Below, in pieces: positions 7,409-15,557 of a stretch of DNA of 64,000 nucleotides. Source of the DNA: Paenibacillus sp. OV219. Its GTDB lineage: Bacteria; Bacillota; Bacilli; Paenibacillales; Paenibacillaceae. The position numbers were made by a program, and so were the translations under genes. Where the stretch lies: NCBI RefSeq assembly GCF_900110075.1, contig NZ_FOCJ01000004.1:372001-436000 (forward strand), in the 5' to 3' direction. The notes below the pieces were generated by a model. The model searched no databases. It saw only the letters and a program-made list of their open reading frames with translations, and was not told the origin of the DNA. The stretch's first letter is position 1. Each line of letters begins with the position of its first letter.

Positions 7409-8488
7409 TTGCATATCGTTCGTTATTTAATGCGGCCAGCCGTCATCCCGGCATGGGCAGCCGTCATCCTGACACTGCTAATGATCGGCTTTCCCAGCGA
7501 AGCGCTTCACGCCTCTATTCGTGGGCTTTCTATCTGGTGGGAGGTGCTATTTCCTGCCCTTTTTCCCTTCTTCGTCATCTCGGAGCTGCTCCTTGGGCTT
7601 GGCATTGTCCATTTCTTCGGCAAAATGCTCGATCCGCTCATGCGGCCGCTCTTTCGCATTCCCGGCATCGGCGGCTTCGTCGTTACGATGGGATATGCTT
7701 CAGGCTACCCCGTCGGGGCAAGACTAACGGCTCAGCTCTGGGAGCAGAAGCTCATCAATCGCGCGGAAGGCGAACGCCTCGTCGCTTTCACCACGACATC
7801 GGATCCGATCTTCTTGATCGGCGCCGTCTCAGTCGGCTTCTTTCATAACGTCGCACTCGCACCGGTACTCGCGGCGGCGCATTACGGAGGCGGCCTCATC
7901 ATCGGCCTGCTTATGCGATTTCATGATCGGAATGCGCCAGCAACGCTGCAGGCTAAGCCGGAAGAGCGCAGCGGCAGGCGCAAGAGTCGCCTCGCCGAAG
8001 CGATTCGGGCGATGCATACCGCCCGCATGATGGACGGGCGTTCCCTCGGCACCTTGCTGCAGGACGCTGTGCAAGCGGCTCTGCGGCTCATGATCGTCGT
8101 CGGCGGCCTCGTCGTCGTCTTCTCCGTCATTATGGAGCTGCTGCGGCAAGCCGGCGGGATCGAGATGCTCGCCATAGGTGTACGTGGGCTTCTTGGCTTG
8201 ATCAGCGTACCGCCTGCACTATCCGACGCTGTCGTCAATGGTCTTTTCGAGGTGACGCTCGGCGCGCGCTCGGCTGGTACAGCAACGAGCAGCGGATTGC
8301 TGCATCAAGCGGCGATTGCCGCCTTCGTGCTATCGTGGGCCGGCCTCTCCGTCCATGCGCAGATCGCCAGCTTGCTTAGCCGCACAGACCTGCGCTACAA
8401 ACCTTTTATCATCGCCAGATTCCTTCATGGCTGCATTGCAACCGGGCTCATCTATGTGCTCTGGGACTGGCTCGGACCTGCCGTCTAA
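7409..8488 (+). CDS. ylbJ: Sporulation integral membrane protein YlbJ
   Basis: About 360 residues with many hydrophobic helices. The segment TMGYASGYPVGARLTAQLW and the nearby TTSDPIFLIGAVSVGFF are typical of YlbJ, a polytopic nucleoside-recognition/Gate-domain protein needed for spore coat or engulfment-stage development in Bacillus. I chose the TTG at 7409 because GGGAGGG lies eight bases before it; in-frame ATGs at 7391 and 7337 have no clear binding site but remain possible. The large loop around residues 195-225 is basic (EERSGRRKSRLAEAIRAM). Confidence 0.88.
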   Translation: MHIVRYLMRPAVIPAWAAVILTLLMIGFPSEALHASIRGLSIWWEVLFPALFPFFVISELLLGLGIVHFFGKMLDPLMRPLFRIPGIGGFVVTMGYASGYPVGARLTAQLWEQKLINRAEGERLVAFTTTSDPIFLIGAVSVGFFHNVALAPVLAAAHYGGGLIIGLLMRFHDRNAPATLQAKPEERSGRRKSRLAEAIRAMHTARMMDGRSLGTLLQDAVQAALRLMIVVGGLVVVFSVIMELLRQAGGIEMLAIGVRGLLGLISVPPALSDAVVNGLFEVTLGARSAGTATSSGLLHQAAIAAFVLSWAGLSVHAQIASLLSRTDLRYKPFIIARFLHGCIATGLIYVLWDWLGPAV

Positions 8489-8613
8489 CGTTGTATTCGG
8501 CATCATTTTCCGCTATGATTCAAAGTGTAAACGGCTGTATTCGTCCTCGGGCGGAACAAGCTACATTAATCTCTAAGAAAAATATACTACCCGAGCGGAA
8601 GGGGCTTGTTTGT

Positions 8614-9411
8614 TTGAACTATGTCATCATTGACAGAGGCGATAAGCTGTCTAAGGAGCTTGTCGATCGTTTCCATGAGCTTGCAGCTGCACGAGGACTT
8701 GCACGCAACGATGAAATGCCGGAAACCATAATCTCCATCGGTGGCGACGGAACTCTTCTGAAAGCTTTTCACACGTATGCAGATCGGATTCATGATGTTG
8801 CCTTTATTGGTATCCATACGGGTCATCTCGGCTTCTTCGCCGATTGGAAGGCCGATGAAATCGAGGAGCTTGTCCGAATGATGGCCGAATGCGAGCCGCG
8901 TATTGTCCGCTATCCGCTGGCGCAGATCGAGCTCGAGACGGATGAGGGACGTTCGACCTATACTTGTTTGAATGAATTTACGCTCAAAGGCGTCAACAAT
9001 ATGCTTGTCGCACAGATCGACGTGAATGACGAATTGTTTGAGATGTTCCGCGGTGACGGCATCGTCGTTTCCACGCCATCAGGCAGTACCGCTTATAACA
9101 AAAGCTTAGGCGGCGCCGTAATTCATCCATCCATTGAATCGCTGCAGATTGCCGAGATCGCGTCGATCAACAATCGCGTCTATCGGACGCTCGGCTCGTC
9201 ACTCGTGCTGCCGCAGCATCATCACTGCGATATTATTCCGCGCAAAGATCAGCGCTTGCAGCTAACGATCGATCAGCTCACCATTACTCGAAACGATATT
9301 CGTTCCATCCGGTGCAGCGTCGCGACGCGAAAAGTGAGCTTTGCTCGCTATCGGCCGTTCACGTTCTGGAATCGGGTGCGCGAAGCGTTTCTTGGCTACG
9401 ATGTGAAATAG
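8614..9411 (+). CDS. nadK: NAD kinase
   Basis: 265 residues, the size of Bacillus PpnK-A. It phosphorylates NAD to NADP using ATP or polyphosphate. The catalytic GGDGT motif lies near residues 42-46 (IISIGGDGTLLKAF), followed by IHTGHLGFFADW, the NE segment (CLNEFTLK) and the TPSGSTAYNKSLGGA loop. The TTG start follows GGAAGGGG, and starting here matches the family N-terminus; upstream in-frame ATGs give no similarity. The next gene starts directly after the stop codon, so it is cotranscribed with the ABC exporter. Confidence 0.93.
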   Translation: MNYVIIDRGDKLSKELVDRFHELAAARGLARNDEMPETIISIGGDGTLLKAFHTYADRIHDVAFIGIHTGHLGFFADWKADEIEELVRMMAECEPRIVRYPLAQIELETDEGRSTYTCLNEFTLKGVNNMLVAQIDVNDELFEMFRGDGIVVSTPSGSTAYNKSLGGAVIHPSIESLQIAEIASINNRVYRTLGSSLVLPQHHHCDIIPRKDQRLQLTIDQLTITRNDIRSIRCSVATRKVSFARYRPFTFWNRVREAFLGYDVK

Positions 9412-11151
9412 ATGAATCATTATCGCGCTTATTTGCGGATCGTCGCGCCGTACAGATGGCTCATTCTGGTGACACTGATCATTGGCATCATCAAATTTGC
9501 TATCCCACTGACGCTGCCGCTCTTTATTAAACATGTCATCGACGACGTGCTGCTGGCTGACTTGCCTGTTGATGTGAAGACATCCAAGCTGATGAAGGCG
9601 ATCGGGCTTGCCTTTCTTCTCTTCGTCGTCGTCCGCTATCCAATGGAATATTACCGTCAATATTTCGCGCAGCTGACAACGAGCCGCGTGCTTTTTGACT
9701 TGAGGAACAAGCTGTATGGCCATCTCCAGCATCTGTCGCTTCGCTTCTACCAGAACCGCAAATCCGGTGAGATCATCTCCAGAATGATGAACGACGCCGA
9801 ACAGACCAAGTCGCTCGTCGAAACGGGACTGATGAACATCTGGCTTGATATGTTTACGTTGGTGCTGGCGCTCATCATTATGTTTAACATGAATGTGCTG
9901 CTGACCTTCGTCTCAATCGCCATTCTGCCGTTCTACGGCTACGCGGTCAAGAAGCTGTACAAGCGGCTGCGCGGCTATTCCCGCTCGCGCTCGCAAGCTA
10001 TGGCTGAGATGCAAGGTTATTTGAACGAGCATGTGAACGGCATACCAGTTGTAAAAAGCTTCACATTGGAGCGCTACGAGCAGCAGCAGTTCGGCAAGCG
10101 GAATCAGACGTTTCTGGACCGTGCCTTTGCGCTGACTCGCTGGAATGCGCTCACGCAGTCGATTATTAACACGCTGACGGAGATCGCGCCATTGCTCGTG
10201 CTTGCCTGCGGCGGCTACCTTGTCGTGCAGAAGTCGCTGACGCTTGGCGAATTCGTCGCATTCTACGGCTACTTGGACCGGCTCTATGCGCCTCTACGCC
10301 GGCTCGTCAACTCGTCGACGGAGCTGACGCAAGCGTCCGCATCGTTGGAACGTGTGATGGAGCTGCTTGGCGAGCAACCGGAAATCAGCGATTCACCGAA
10401 AGCTGTGGCGCTAAAGGCTGTAAACGGTGACATCCGGTTTCACGATGTGTCGTTCCGATACAGCTCTGACGGCGAATGGGTGCTGCGGGGCATTAACTTG
10501 GAGATTCCGCAAGGCCATACGGTCGCTCTTGTCGGCATGAGCGGCGGGGGGAAGTCATCGCTCGTCAGTTTGCTCGCCCGCTTCTATGATACGCAGGAGG
10601 GCGACATCACGATTGATGGCAAATCCATTCGCGATGTGACGCAGGAGAGTCTGCGCTCTCATATCGGGATGGTAATGCAGGATAATATTTTATTCAGCGG
10701 ATCGGTCCGCGAAAATATTATGCTTGGCAATCCCGAGGCTTCTATCGAGCAAATTGTTGCGGCGGCCAAAAAGGCGAGTGCACACGACTTTATCCTGTCG
10801 CTGCCGAGCGGTTATGACACCGAGATTGGCGAGCGCGGCGTAAAGCTATCCGGCGGCCAAAAGCAGCGGATCGCGATCTCCCGTGTGTTCTTGAAGGACC
10901 CGGCGATACTCGTGCTTGATGAAGCGACCTCGGCGCTCGATCTCGAATCGGAGCATGCGATTCAAGAGTCGCTCGCCGAGCTGGCGCAGAACCGCACGAC
11001 ACTCATCGTTGCGCATCGCCTCTCCACCATCACCCATGCCGACCTCATCGTCGTCGTCTCGCATGGAGAAATCGTGGAGCAGGGCAAGCATGATGAGCTC
11101 ATGGCGAAGAATGGATCATATGCACGACTTTATAACGTACAGTACTTATAG
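9412..11151 (+). CDS. ABC exporter half-transporter (YgaD/YknV-like multidrug or lipid type)
   Basis: 579 residues. Six membrane helices fill residues ~15-300. The nucleotide-binding domain has Walker A GMSGGGKSS (~375-383), signature LSGGQKQR (~479), Walker B ILVLDEATSAL (~497) and H-loop IVAHRLST. It is a fused permease-ATPase half-transporter that works as a dimer in the membrane; substrates of this group include drugs, lipids or peptides. It starts immediately after the NAD kinase stop codon, a tight coupling. A terminator follows. Confidence 0.9.
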   Translation: MNHYRAYLRIVAPYRWLILVTLIIGIIKFAIPLTLPLFIKHVIDDVLLADLPVDVKTSKLMKAIGLAFLLFVVVRYPMEYYRQYFAQLTTSRVLFDLRNKLYGHLQHLSLRFYQNRKSGEIISRMMNDAEQTKSLVETGLMNIWLDMFTLVLALIIMFNMNVLLTFVSIAILPFYGYAVKKLYKRLRGYSRSRSQAMAEMQGYLNEHVNGIPVVKSFTLERYEQQQFGKRNQTFLDRAFALTRWNALTQSIINTLTEIAPLLVLACGGYLVVQKSLTLGEFVAFYGYLDRLYAPLRRLVNSSTELTQASASLERVMELLGEQPEISDSPKAVALKAVNGDIRFHDVSFRYSSDGEWVLRGINLEIPQGHTVALVGMSGGGKSSLVSLLARFYDTQEGDITIDGKSIRDVTQESLRSHIGMVMQDNILFSGSVRENIMLGNPEASIEQIVAAAKKASAHDFILSLPSGYDTEIGERGVKLSGGQKQRIAISRVFLKDPAILVLDEATSALDLESEHAIQESLAELAQNRTTLIVAHRLSTITHADLIVVVSHGEIVEQGKHDELMAKNGSYARLYNVQYL

Positions 11152-11153
11152 GG

Positions 11154-11184
11154 CTGGGAGCGGAGTGTCGCTCTCAGTTTTTTT
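11154..11184 (+). terminator. Intrinsic terminator after the ABC exporter
   Basis: CTGGGAGCG pairs with CGCTCTCAG (one mismatch) and is followed by seven T residues, three bases after the stop codon. Confidence 0.8.
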
Positions 11185-11196
11185 GTGCAGTGTTCA

Positions 11197-11217
11197 AGAG
11201 TCGGGTTTTCCGACTCT
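11197..11217. repeat. Single hairpin resembling the 35.3-kb hairpin repeat
   Basis: AGAGTCGG and CCGACTCT are perfect complements around GTTTT. The arm and loop sequence closely matches the GAGAGTCGG-TTTTC-type hairpins of the 113-bp repeats at 35.3 kb. No gene fits here. Confidence 0.5.
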
Positions 11218-11253
11218 CAATCATGCTTTGATGCAATTTCCAACCAAAATTCA

Positions 11254-11306
11254 GAATGTAGCTAGTTTAGTGGACTCCTTTAGAGCGACATTTCCGTTGC
11301 AAACGA
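11254..11306 (+). repeat. Isolated degenerate copy of the 51-bp repeat family
   Basis: GAATGTAGCTAGTTTAGTGG and the following ACTCCTTTAGAGCG match the start of the units in the 47.6-48.3 kb array (GAATGTAGCTGGTCTGCTGG, ACCTCTTTGGCGG). It lies in the intergenic stretch between the exporter and yutD terminators. Confidence 0.55.
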
Positions 11307-11333
11307 TCTGTCGCCGCAGCCAGCAACACCAAC

Positions 11334-11367
11334 AAAAAACGCCAACTCATCATGAGATGAGTCGGCG
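11334..11367 (-). terminator. Intrinsic terminator after yutD
   Basis: On the minus strand CGCCGACTCATC pairs with GATGAGTTGGCG around TCAT and runs into six T residues, seven bases after the yutD stop. Confidence 0.85.
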
Positions 11368-11373
11368 TCATAT

Positions 11374-12357
11374 TTAAGATTGCTTGGGAGCATGGTCCTT
11401 ATGGTCCTTATGGTCCTTATGGTCCTTATGCTCTTTATTGCCGCGTTCACGCGGCGCGTGGTTCGACTGCTCTGAAGCAGCGGCCACCGGCGCTTTGTTG
11501 TTGTTGTTGAAATGCTGCCGCTTGTTGCGGTTCCGTTCCGGACGATCCGAACGATTGCCACCGCCACCGCGCTCAGCGTTCCGCTCATTGCGTTCCGCCC
11601 GCTCACCGCGCTGCTCCTGGTTGCGTTCACCACGATCACTGCGCTGCTCCTGATTGCGCTCACCGCGTTGCTCCTGATTGCGCTCACCACGATCTCCGCG
11701 ATCTTGCTTCTCGCCACGCTCTTGCTTCTCACCACGCTCTTGCTTCTCACCGCGATCGTGCTGCTGGTTCCGCCCAGAACGGCCGCCGTGATCGCCGCGA
11801 TCCTTGCCGAACGGCTTGCGTCCCTCGCGGCCGCCTTCCTTCTCGGGATCCTTCGCCGTGTCCTTGCGGTGGCTGTTGCGCTGCTGCTCACGGCGCAGAT
11901 CTCGCTCAGCACGCGGCATAAACTTCACCTGCTGATGCTCGCTCGCAGGCGCTTCGCTCGATTGCGCAGTGGCTGCGACAGCGCGTGAAGCGGACACATA
12001 AGCATCCAGCGCGCCTTCGACCAGTTCGAAATCCTCGCCATCATGATCGTCGTTCAGCTCGCCTTCCTCACCGGACTTAGCGCCGCCTGGCTGCTTCTCC
12101 AGTACAAAGTAAGCGCAACCGAAATTACAGTACTCATTAATATAATCGACCATCGAGGATATCGCGCTCTCGCGCGACACCTTCGGATGGTTATCACGGA
12201 AAAACCCTTTGAGCCGCAGCTGATTATATCCCCAATCACCGATTACGTAATCGTACCGTTCCAGCACTTCACTGAATCGTTCTCGAAACGCTTCAAAATT
12301 CCATCCGTTTCTATTTTCATGAATTAATTCGTAGGTTCTGCCGCCGATATGGATCAA
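11374..12357 (-). CDS. yutD: YutD-family protein with a long charged disordered tail
   Basis: 327 residues. Residues 1-~95 are the YutD domain (IHIGGRTYELIHENRNGWNF, YVIGDWGYNQLRLKGFF, YCNFGCAYFVLE), whose function is unknown. Bacillus YutD stops near 100 residues; here ~230 residues of low-complexity sequence follow, with RGEKQE and RNQEQRGE repeats, Gly-Arg patches and a final (KDH)n stretch, resembling RNA-binding disordered tails. The start is TTG 12355-12357 after AAGGAGG; an in-frame ATG at 12438 would overlap lipA by 62 bases and is rejected. It follows lipA by 19 bases, the same order as in Bacillus. A terminator follows. Confidence 0.82.
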   Translation of the reverse strand: MIHIGGRTYELIHENRNGWNFEAFRERFSEVLERYDYVIGDWGYNQLRLKGFFRDNHPKVSRESAISSMVDYINEYCNFGCAYFVLEKQPGGAKSGEEGELNDDHDGEDFELVEGALDAYVSASRAVAATAQSSEAPASEHQQVKFMPRAERDLRREQQRNSHRKDTAKDPEKEGGREGRKPFGKDRGDHGGRSGRNQQHDRGEKQERGEKQERGEKQDRGDRGERNQEQRGERNQEQRSDRGERNQEQRGERAERNERNAERGGGGNRSDRPERNRNKRQHFNNNNKAPVAAASEQSNHAPRERGNKEHKDHKDHKDHKDHAPKQS

Positions 12358-12376
12358 GTCTGCTTCTCCCTCCTTC

Positions 12377-13279
12377 TTACAGGGTTGCCGATAATTTGGC
12401 TTCCGTTGCCGATGCGGATTGAACCTGCTCATGCGCATGATACGAGCTGCGAACGAGCGGCGCTGATTCCACGTGGCTGAAGCCGCGTTTCAGGCCCTCT
12501 TCTTTCAGCTTCGCGAACTCATCCGGATGCACATAGCGTGCGATCGGCAGATGGTTCTTCGAAGGCTGCAAATACTGGCCAAGCGTCAAAATATTGCAGC
12601 CCACAGCACGTAAATCGTCCATCGCCTGCAATATTTCATCCCATTCCTCGCCAACGCCAAGCATAATGCTCGACTTCGTCGGAATGTTTGGTTTCATTTC
12701 TTTCGCGCGCTTCAGCAGCTCCATCGAACGAGCATATTTCGCCTTCGCCCGAACGCGATTCGATAAGCGGGCAACGGTTTCAATATTATGGTTCAAAATG
12801 TCCGGATTCGCATCCATCACTGCTTGCAGCGCATCCCAATTGCCAATAAAGTCAGGGATTAACACTTCTACGCTGCAGAGTGGCAGCCGCTTACGGATCG
12901 CTTTGATCGTTTCTACAAAGATCATCGCGCCGCCGTCCTTCAGATCATCGCGGGCAACCGACGTAACCACACAGTGCCGTAGCCCCATCTGTTCCGCTGC
13001 TTCGGCTACCCGTTCCGGCTCCTGCAGATCAAGCTCTGTCGGCAAGCCCGTCTTCACCGCGCAGAAGCGGCAAGCACGCGTGCAAATATCGCCAAGGATC
13101 ATGAAGGTTGCCGTACGGTTCGCCCAGCATTCATAGATATTCGGACAACGCGCTTCCTCACACACCGTGTGCAGTGTCTTCGTGCGCATCATCTCTTTAA
13201 TTTCGGCATAATTGCCGTCAGTCGTCAATCGTATACGAAGCCAGTCCGGCTTAGGTACTCGTTCTTTCTCGTTCTTCAT
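12377..13279 (-). CDS. lipA: Lipoyl synthase
   Basis: 300 residues. Radical-SAM enzyme that inserts two sulfurs into protein-bound octanoate. Both iron-sulfur clusters are present: auxiliary cluster Cys40, Cys45, Cys51 ([12 protein letters not shown]) and the radical-SAM CxxxCxxC Cys66, Cys70, Cys73 (CTRACRFC). The C-terminal RSSYHA carries the conserved Ser ligand. It starts with ATG near AGGTTAACTC and is the first gene of a lipA-yutD operon, divergent from the peptidase gene. Length is normal. Confidence 0.96.
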   Translation of the reverse strand: MKNEKERVPKPDWLRIRLTTDGNYAEIKEMMRTKTLHTVCEEARCPNIYECWANRTATFMILGDICTRACRFCAVKTGLPTELDLQEPERVAEAAEQMGLRHCVVTSVARDDLKDGGAMIFVETIKAIRKRLPLCSVEVLIPDFIGNWDALQAVMDANPDILNHNIETVARLSNRVRAKAKYARSMELLKRAKEMKPNIPTKSSIMLGVGEEWDEILQAMDDLRAVGCNILTLGQYLQPSKNHLPIARYVHPDEFAKLKEEGLKRGFSHVESAPLVRSSYHAHEQVQSASATEAKLSATL

Positions 13280-13396
13280 AACGGGAGTTAACCTGCTTTC
13301 TGTAATCTCTGCGTCTTATTATAGCACGTTTCGGATAAAAACCAATGATTTGCAGATCATATCAGAAGAGCATTACTTGAACCAATTGCACCCAAT

Positions 13397-14542
13397 TTGA
13401 TCATTCAACCGGTAGCGATAACCGCGCCTATGCCGGTTGGCACTTGGAGGCCGATACTTCTGAGATCCTTGTATTTATCCTTAATAACGGTCGTTCTAGT
13501 TATTAACCTGCAGTTCTTCGGCCAAGACCAAGAACATACCGCTTCCGCCGCTTCGGGAACTCCCCCAGATCAGGAAGTCCGAACAACAATGAGCGCAAGC
13601 GCCAAGAAAACCGATGCCAAAGACGAATCTTTCTTAAAAAGGCGCATCCTCTATGATGAGATCAGCGTCGTCACTCGGATTCCCTGGTTTCGTCTTGCCG
13701 CGATCGACCAGTACGAACGGACGATAACGAAGGCACGGCCCAAGACACGCCAGCAGCTGGGACAATACATCAGCGTGTTCGTATCAGAGTCCGAATGGGC
13801 AGGGGAGCTGAATCCCGACGTCAACGACCAATCGCCCATGTCGATCCGCTGGTTCAGCGGACTTGGCGAGGATGGAGACGGCGATGGGCTCGCGGTGCGC
13901 ACGAACGATACTGACTTACTGTATTCCGTCGCCAATCATTTGATGCGATTCGGTACGGAAGAGGACGATTTTTCAATCGGATTATGGCAGTATTATCACA
14001 ATACGAGAGCAGTCCAGCGCATTCGCCAGTTTGCCCGCCTCTACCAAAACTTCGGGACACTAAACCTGTTCGAGCATGCATTCCCGCTGCCAATCGGCGA
14101 TAACTATTCCTACAAAGGAACGTGGGGAACGCGCCGCAGCTGGGGTGGATACCGCATTCATGAGGGAACCGATATTTTTGCTGGCCATGGCGTTCCTGTA
14201 CGCAGCACCTGCTACGGCATTATTGAGATAAAAGGCTGGAATCCTTATGGAGGCTGGCGGCTTGGTATACGAGATCTCAATAATTATTATCATTATTATG
14301 CACATCTGTCTGGCTATGACAAGGCGATATTCGTAGGCAGCACCATTAAGCCCGGCCAAGTTGTCGGTTGGGTCGGAAGCTCTGGCTATGGACGCCCCGG
14401 AACATCAGGTAAGTTCCCGCCGCATCTGCATTACGGCATCTACCGAGACCGTGGTTTAGTCGAGTGGTCGTTCGATCCTTACCCGTCGCTCAGACAATGG
14501 GAGAACGATGAACGTCGCAGAATGCGCACACGCAAATCATAA
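13397..14542 (+). CDS. M23-family cell-wall peptidase, LytH/YunA-like
   Basis: Up to 381 residues. A membrane anchor near residues 24-41 (RSLYLSLITVVLVINLQF) places the enzyme outside the membrane. The C-terminal M23 zinc peptidase domain shows HEGTD (~254) and HLHYG (~343). Bacillus LytH trims spore-cortex peptide side chains late in sporulation, and the neighbours lipA, yutD and yunB are the same as around lytH in Bacillus. A linker contains an EF-hand-like DGDGDG stretch near residue 155. The start is uncertain: TTG 13397 or ATG 13430 lack a clear binding site. Confidence 0.82.
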   Translation: MIIQPVAITAPMPVGTWRPILLRSLYLSLITVVLVINLQFFGQDQEHTASAASGTPPDQEVRTTMSASAKKTDAKDESFLKRRILYDEISVVTRIPWFRLAAIDQYERTITKARPKTRQQLGQYISVFVSESEWAGELNPDVNDQSPMSIRWFSGLGEDGDGDGLAVRTNDTDLLYSVANHLMRFGTEEDDFSIGLWQYYHNTRAVQRIRQFARLYQNFGTLNLFEHAFPLPIGDNYSYKGTWGTRRSWGGYRIHEGTDIFAGHGVPVRSTCYGIIEIKGWNPYGGWRLGIRDLNNYYHYYAHLSGYDKAIFVGSTIKPGQVVGWVGSSGYGRPGTSGKFPPHLHYGIYRDRGLVEWSFDPYPSLRQWENDERRRMRTRKS

Positions 14543-14597
14543 AGAAGAGCGCTCATCAAGGCCTGCTTATAGGCATTAGGCTGAGCGCTCTTTTTTT
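14542..14597. terminator. Bidirectional terminator between the peptidase and yunB genes
   Basis: AAGAAGAGCGCTCA and TGAGCGCTCTTTTTTT are complementary around a GCCT/AGGC inner stem. It serves convergent genes. Confidence 0.85.
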
Positions 14598-14605
14598 GCT
14601 GCTGG

Positions 14606-15481
14606 TCATTCCCCGGTATTCGTACTCGCATTCGCATTTGAATTCATATTCGTGTTCGACGACGAAGCAGGCTCCGATCCGTCTCCCCCAGTCGTACCGT
14701 TATCTGCTGGTGACGTCGTGGTGACGCCGTTCTTGCCATCTTGCATCGGTAGTGAAATATTCGGCGCATTCGGTGCGGAATCACCGACCGGATTGCCTTT
14801 GTTATCATAATAGTACATCGGCACATCACCAACGACGAGCAGGTACGAGATCGGAATTTCCGTATCCACCAGCTCCGGCTGCGTATCGAATGGAATAATA
14901 ATCGATACCTCTGCAACGATATGCATATACACCTCGACCAAGATCATATTAATCCCGGCATCCTTTTGCTTCGTATCGAGATCGACCTTTACTGCACCAA
15001 TTGGCTCGAATTTGACCGGAATGCGTGGACCGAACGAAGCGATAATGGCACTGCCGAGCGCTTGGCCGAGCGGGATTTTCTCCGGAATGTCGCCCATCTG
15101 GTTTAGTTTCGTCTGTACCGTATCAATCGTTTCGGACGTAATGCGCATATGCTCGGAGTAATTCAGCATAAAGCCGGACACTTTCCCGCTCGCATTCGTC
15201 TTCCACTCAATGAGCTTATCGGCGGACGATTGATGCGCAACCTGCTCTGTAATCGCCTTATTGATCGCCTGAGTTGCGACCTGCTTGACGCGGACCTTGG
15301 CAACAGCCATGAGCGGACCTTGTAAATTCCGTTCGACGAAAATAAACATCTGGAAGAAGAACAGCCCGAAGATGATCAGCAAAATAAGAACGAGCTTGCG
15401 GCGGCTCATCTTCTTACCGCTGCTTCCTGATCGGCGCCGGCGTCCGCTGCTTCGCCATCCCCTTCTTCCCCATCTGCGCAT
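14606..15481 (-). CDS. yunB: Sporulation protein YunB
   Basis: 291 residues. A basic N-terminus (RRWGRRGWRSSGRRRRSG) precedes a membrane anchor near residues 30-47 (LVLILLIIFGLFFFQMF). The conserved core includes KVRVKQVATQAINKAI and PLGQALGSAIIASFGPRIPV, typical of YunB, a sigmaE-dependent sporulation protein; in Bacillus it lies beside lytH as here. Unlike the Bacillus protein it ends in a Ser/Asn/Thr-rich tail (about 60 residues). GGAGG lies before the start codon. Confidence 0.87.
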   Translation of the reverse strand: MRRWGRRGWRSSGRRRRSGSSGKKMSRRKLVLILLIIFGLFFFQMFIFVERNLQGPLMAVAKVRVKQVATQAINKAITEQVAHQSSADKLIEWKTNASGKVSGFMLNYSEHMRITSETIDTVQTKLNQMGDIPEKIPLGQALGSAIIASFGPRIPVKFEPIGAVKVDLDTKQKDAGINMILVEVYMHIVAEVSIIIPFDTQPELVDTEIPISYLLVVGDVPMYYYDNKGNPVGDSAPNAPNISLPMQDGKNGVTTTSPADNGTTGGDGSEPASSSNTNMNSNANASTNTGE

Positions 15482-15557
15482 ATGGGCGCCTCCTTCTCAC
15501 CAGTTGTCCGCTGTTCCCTTCCAAGCTTATGCGGATAACAGGCAAAAAAGAAGAAAG

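Noticed and set aside
11280-11912. 210-codon minus-strand frame rich in Arg, Ser and Ile inside the yutD tail
   Set aside because: Shadow caused by the repetitive tail; the yutD frame has the conserved domain and start.
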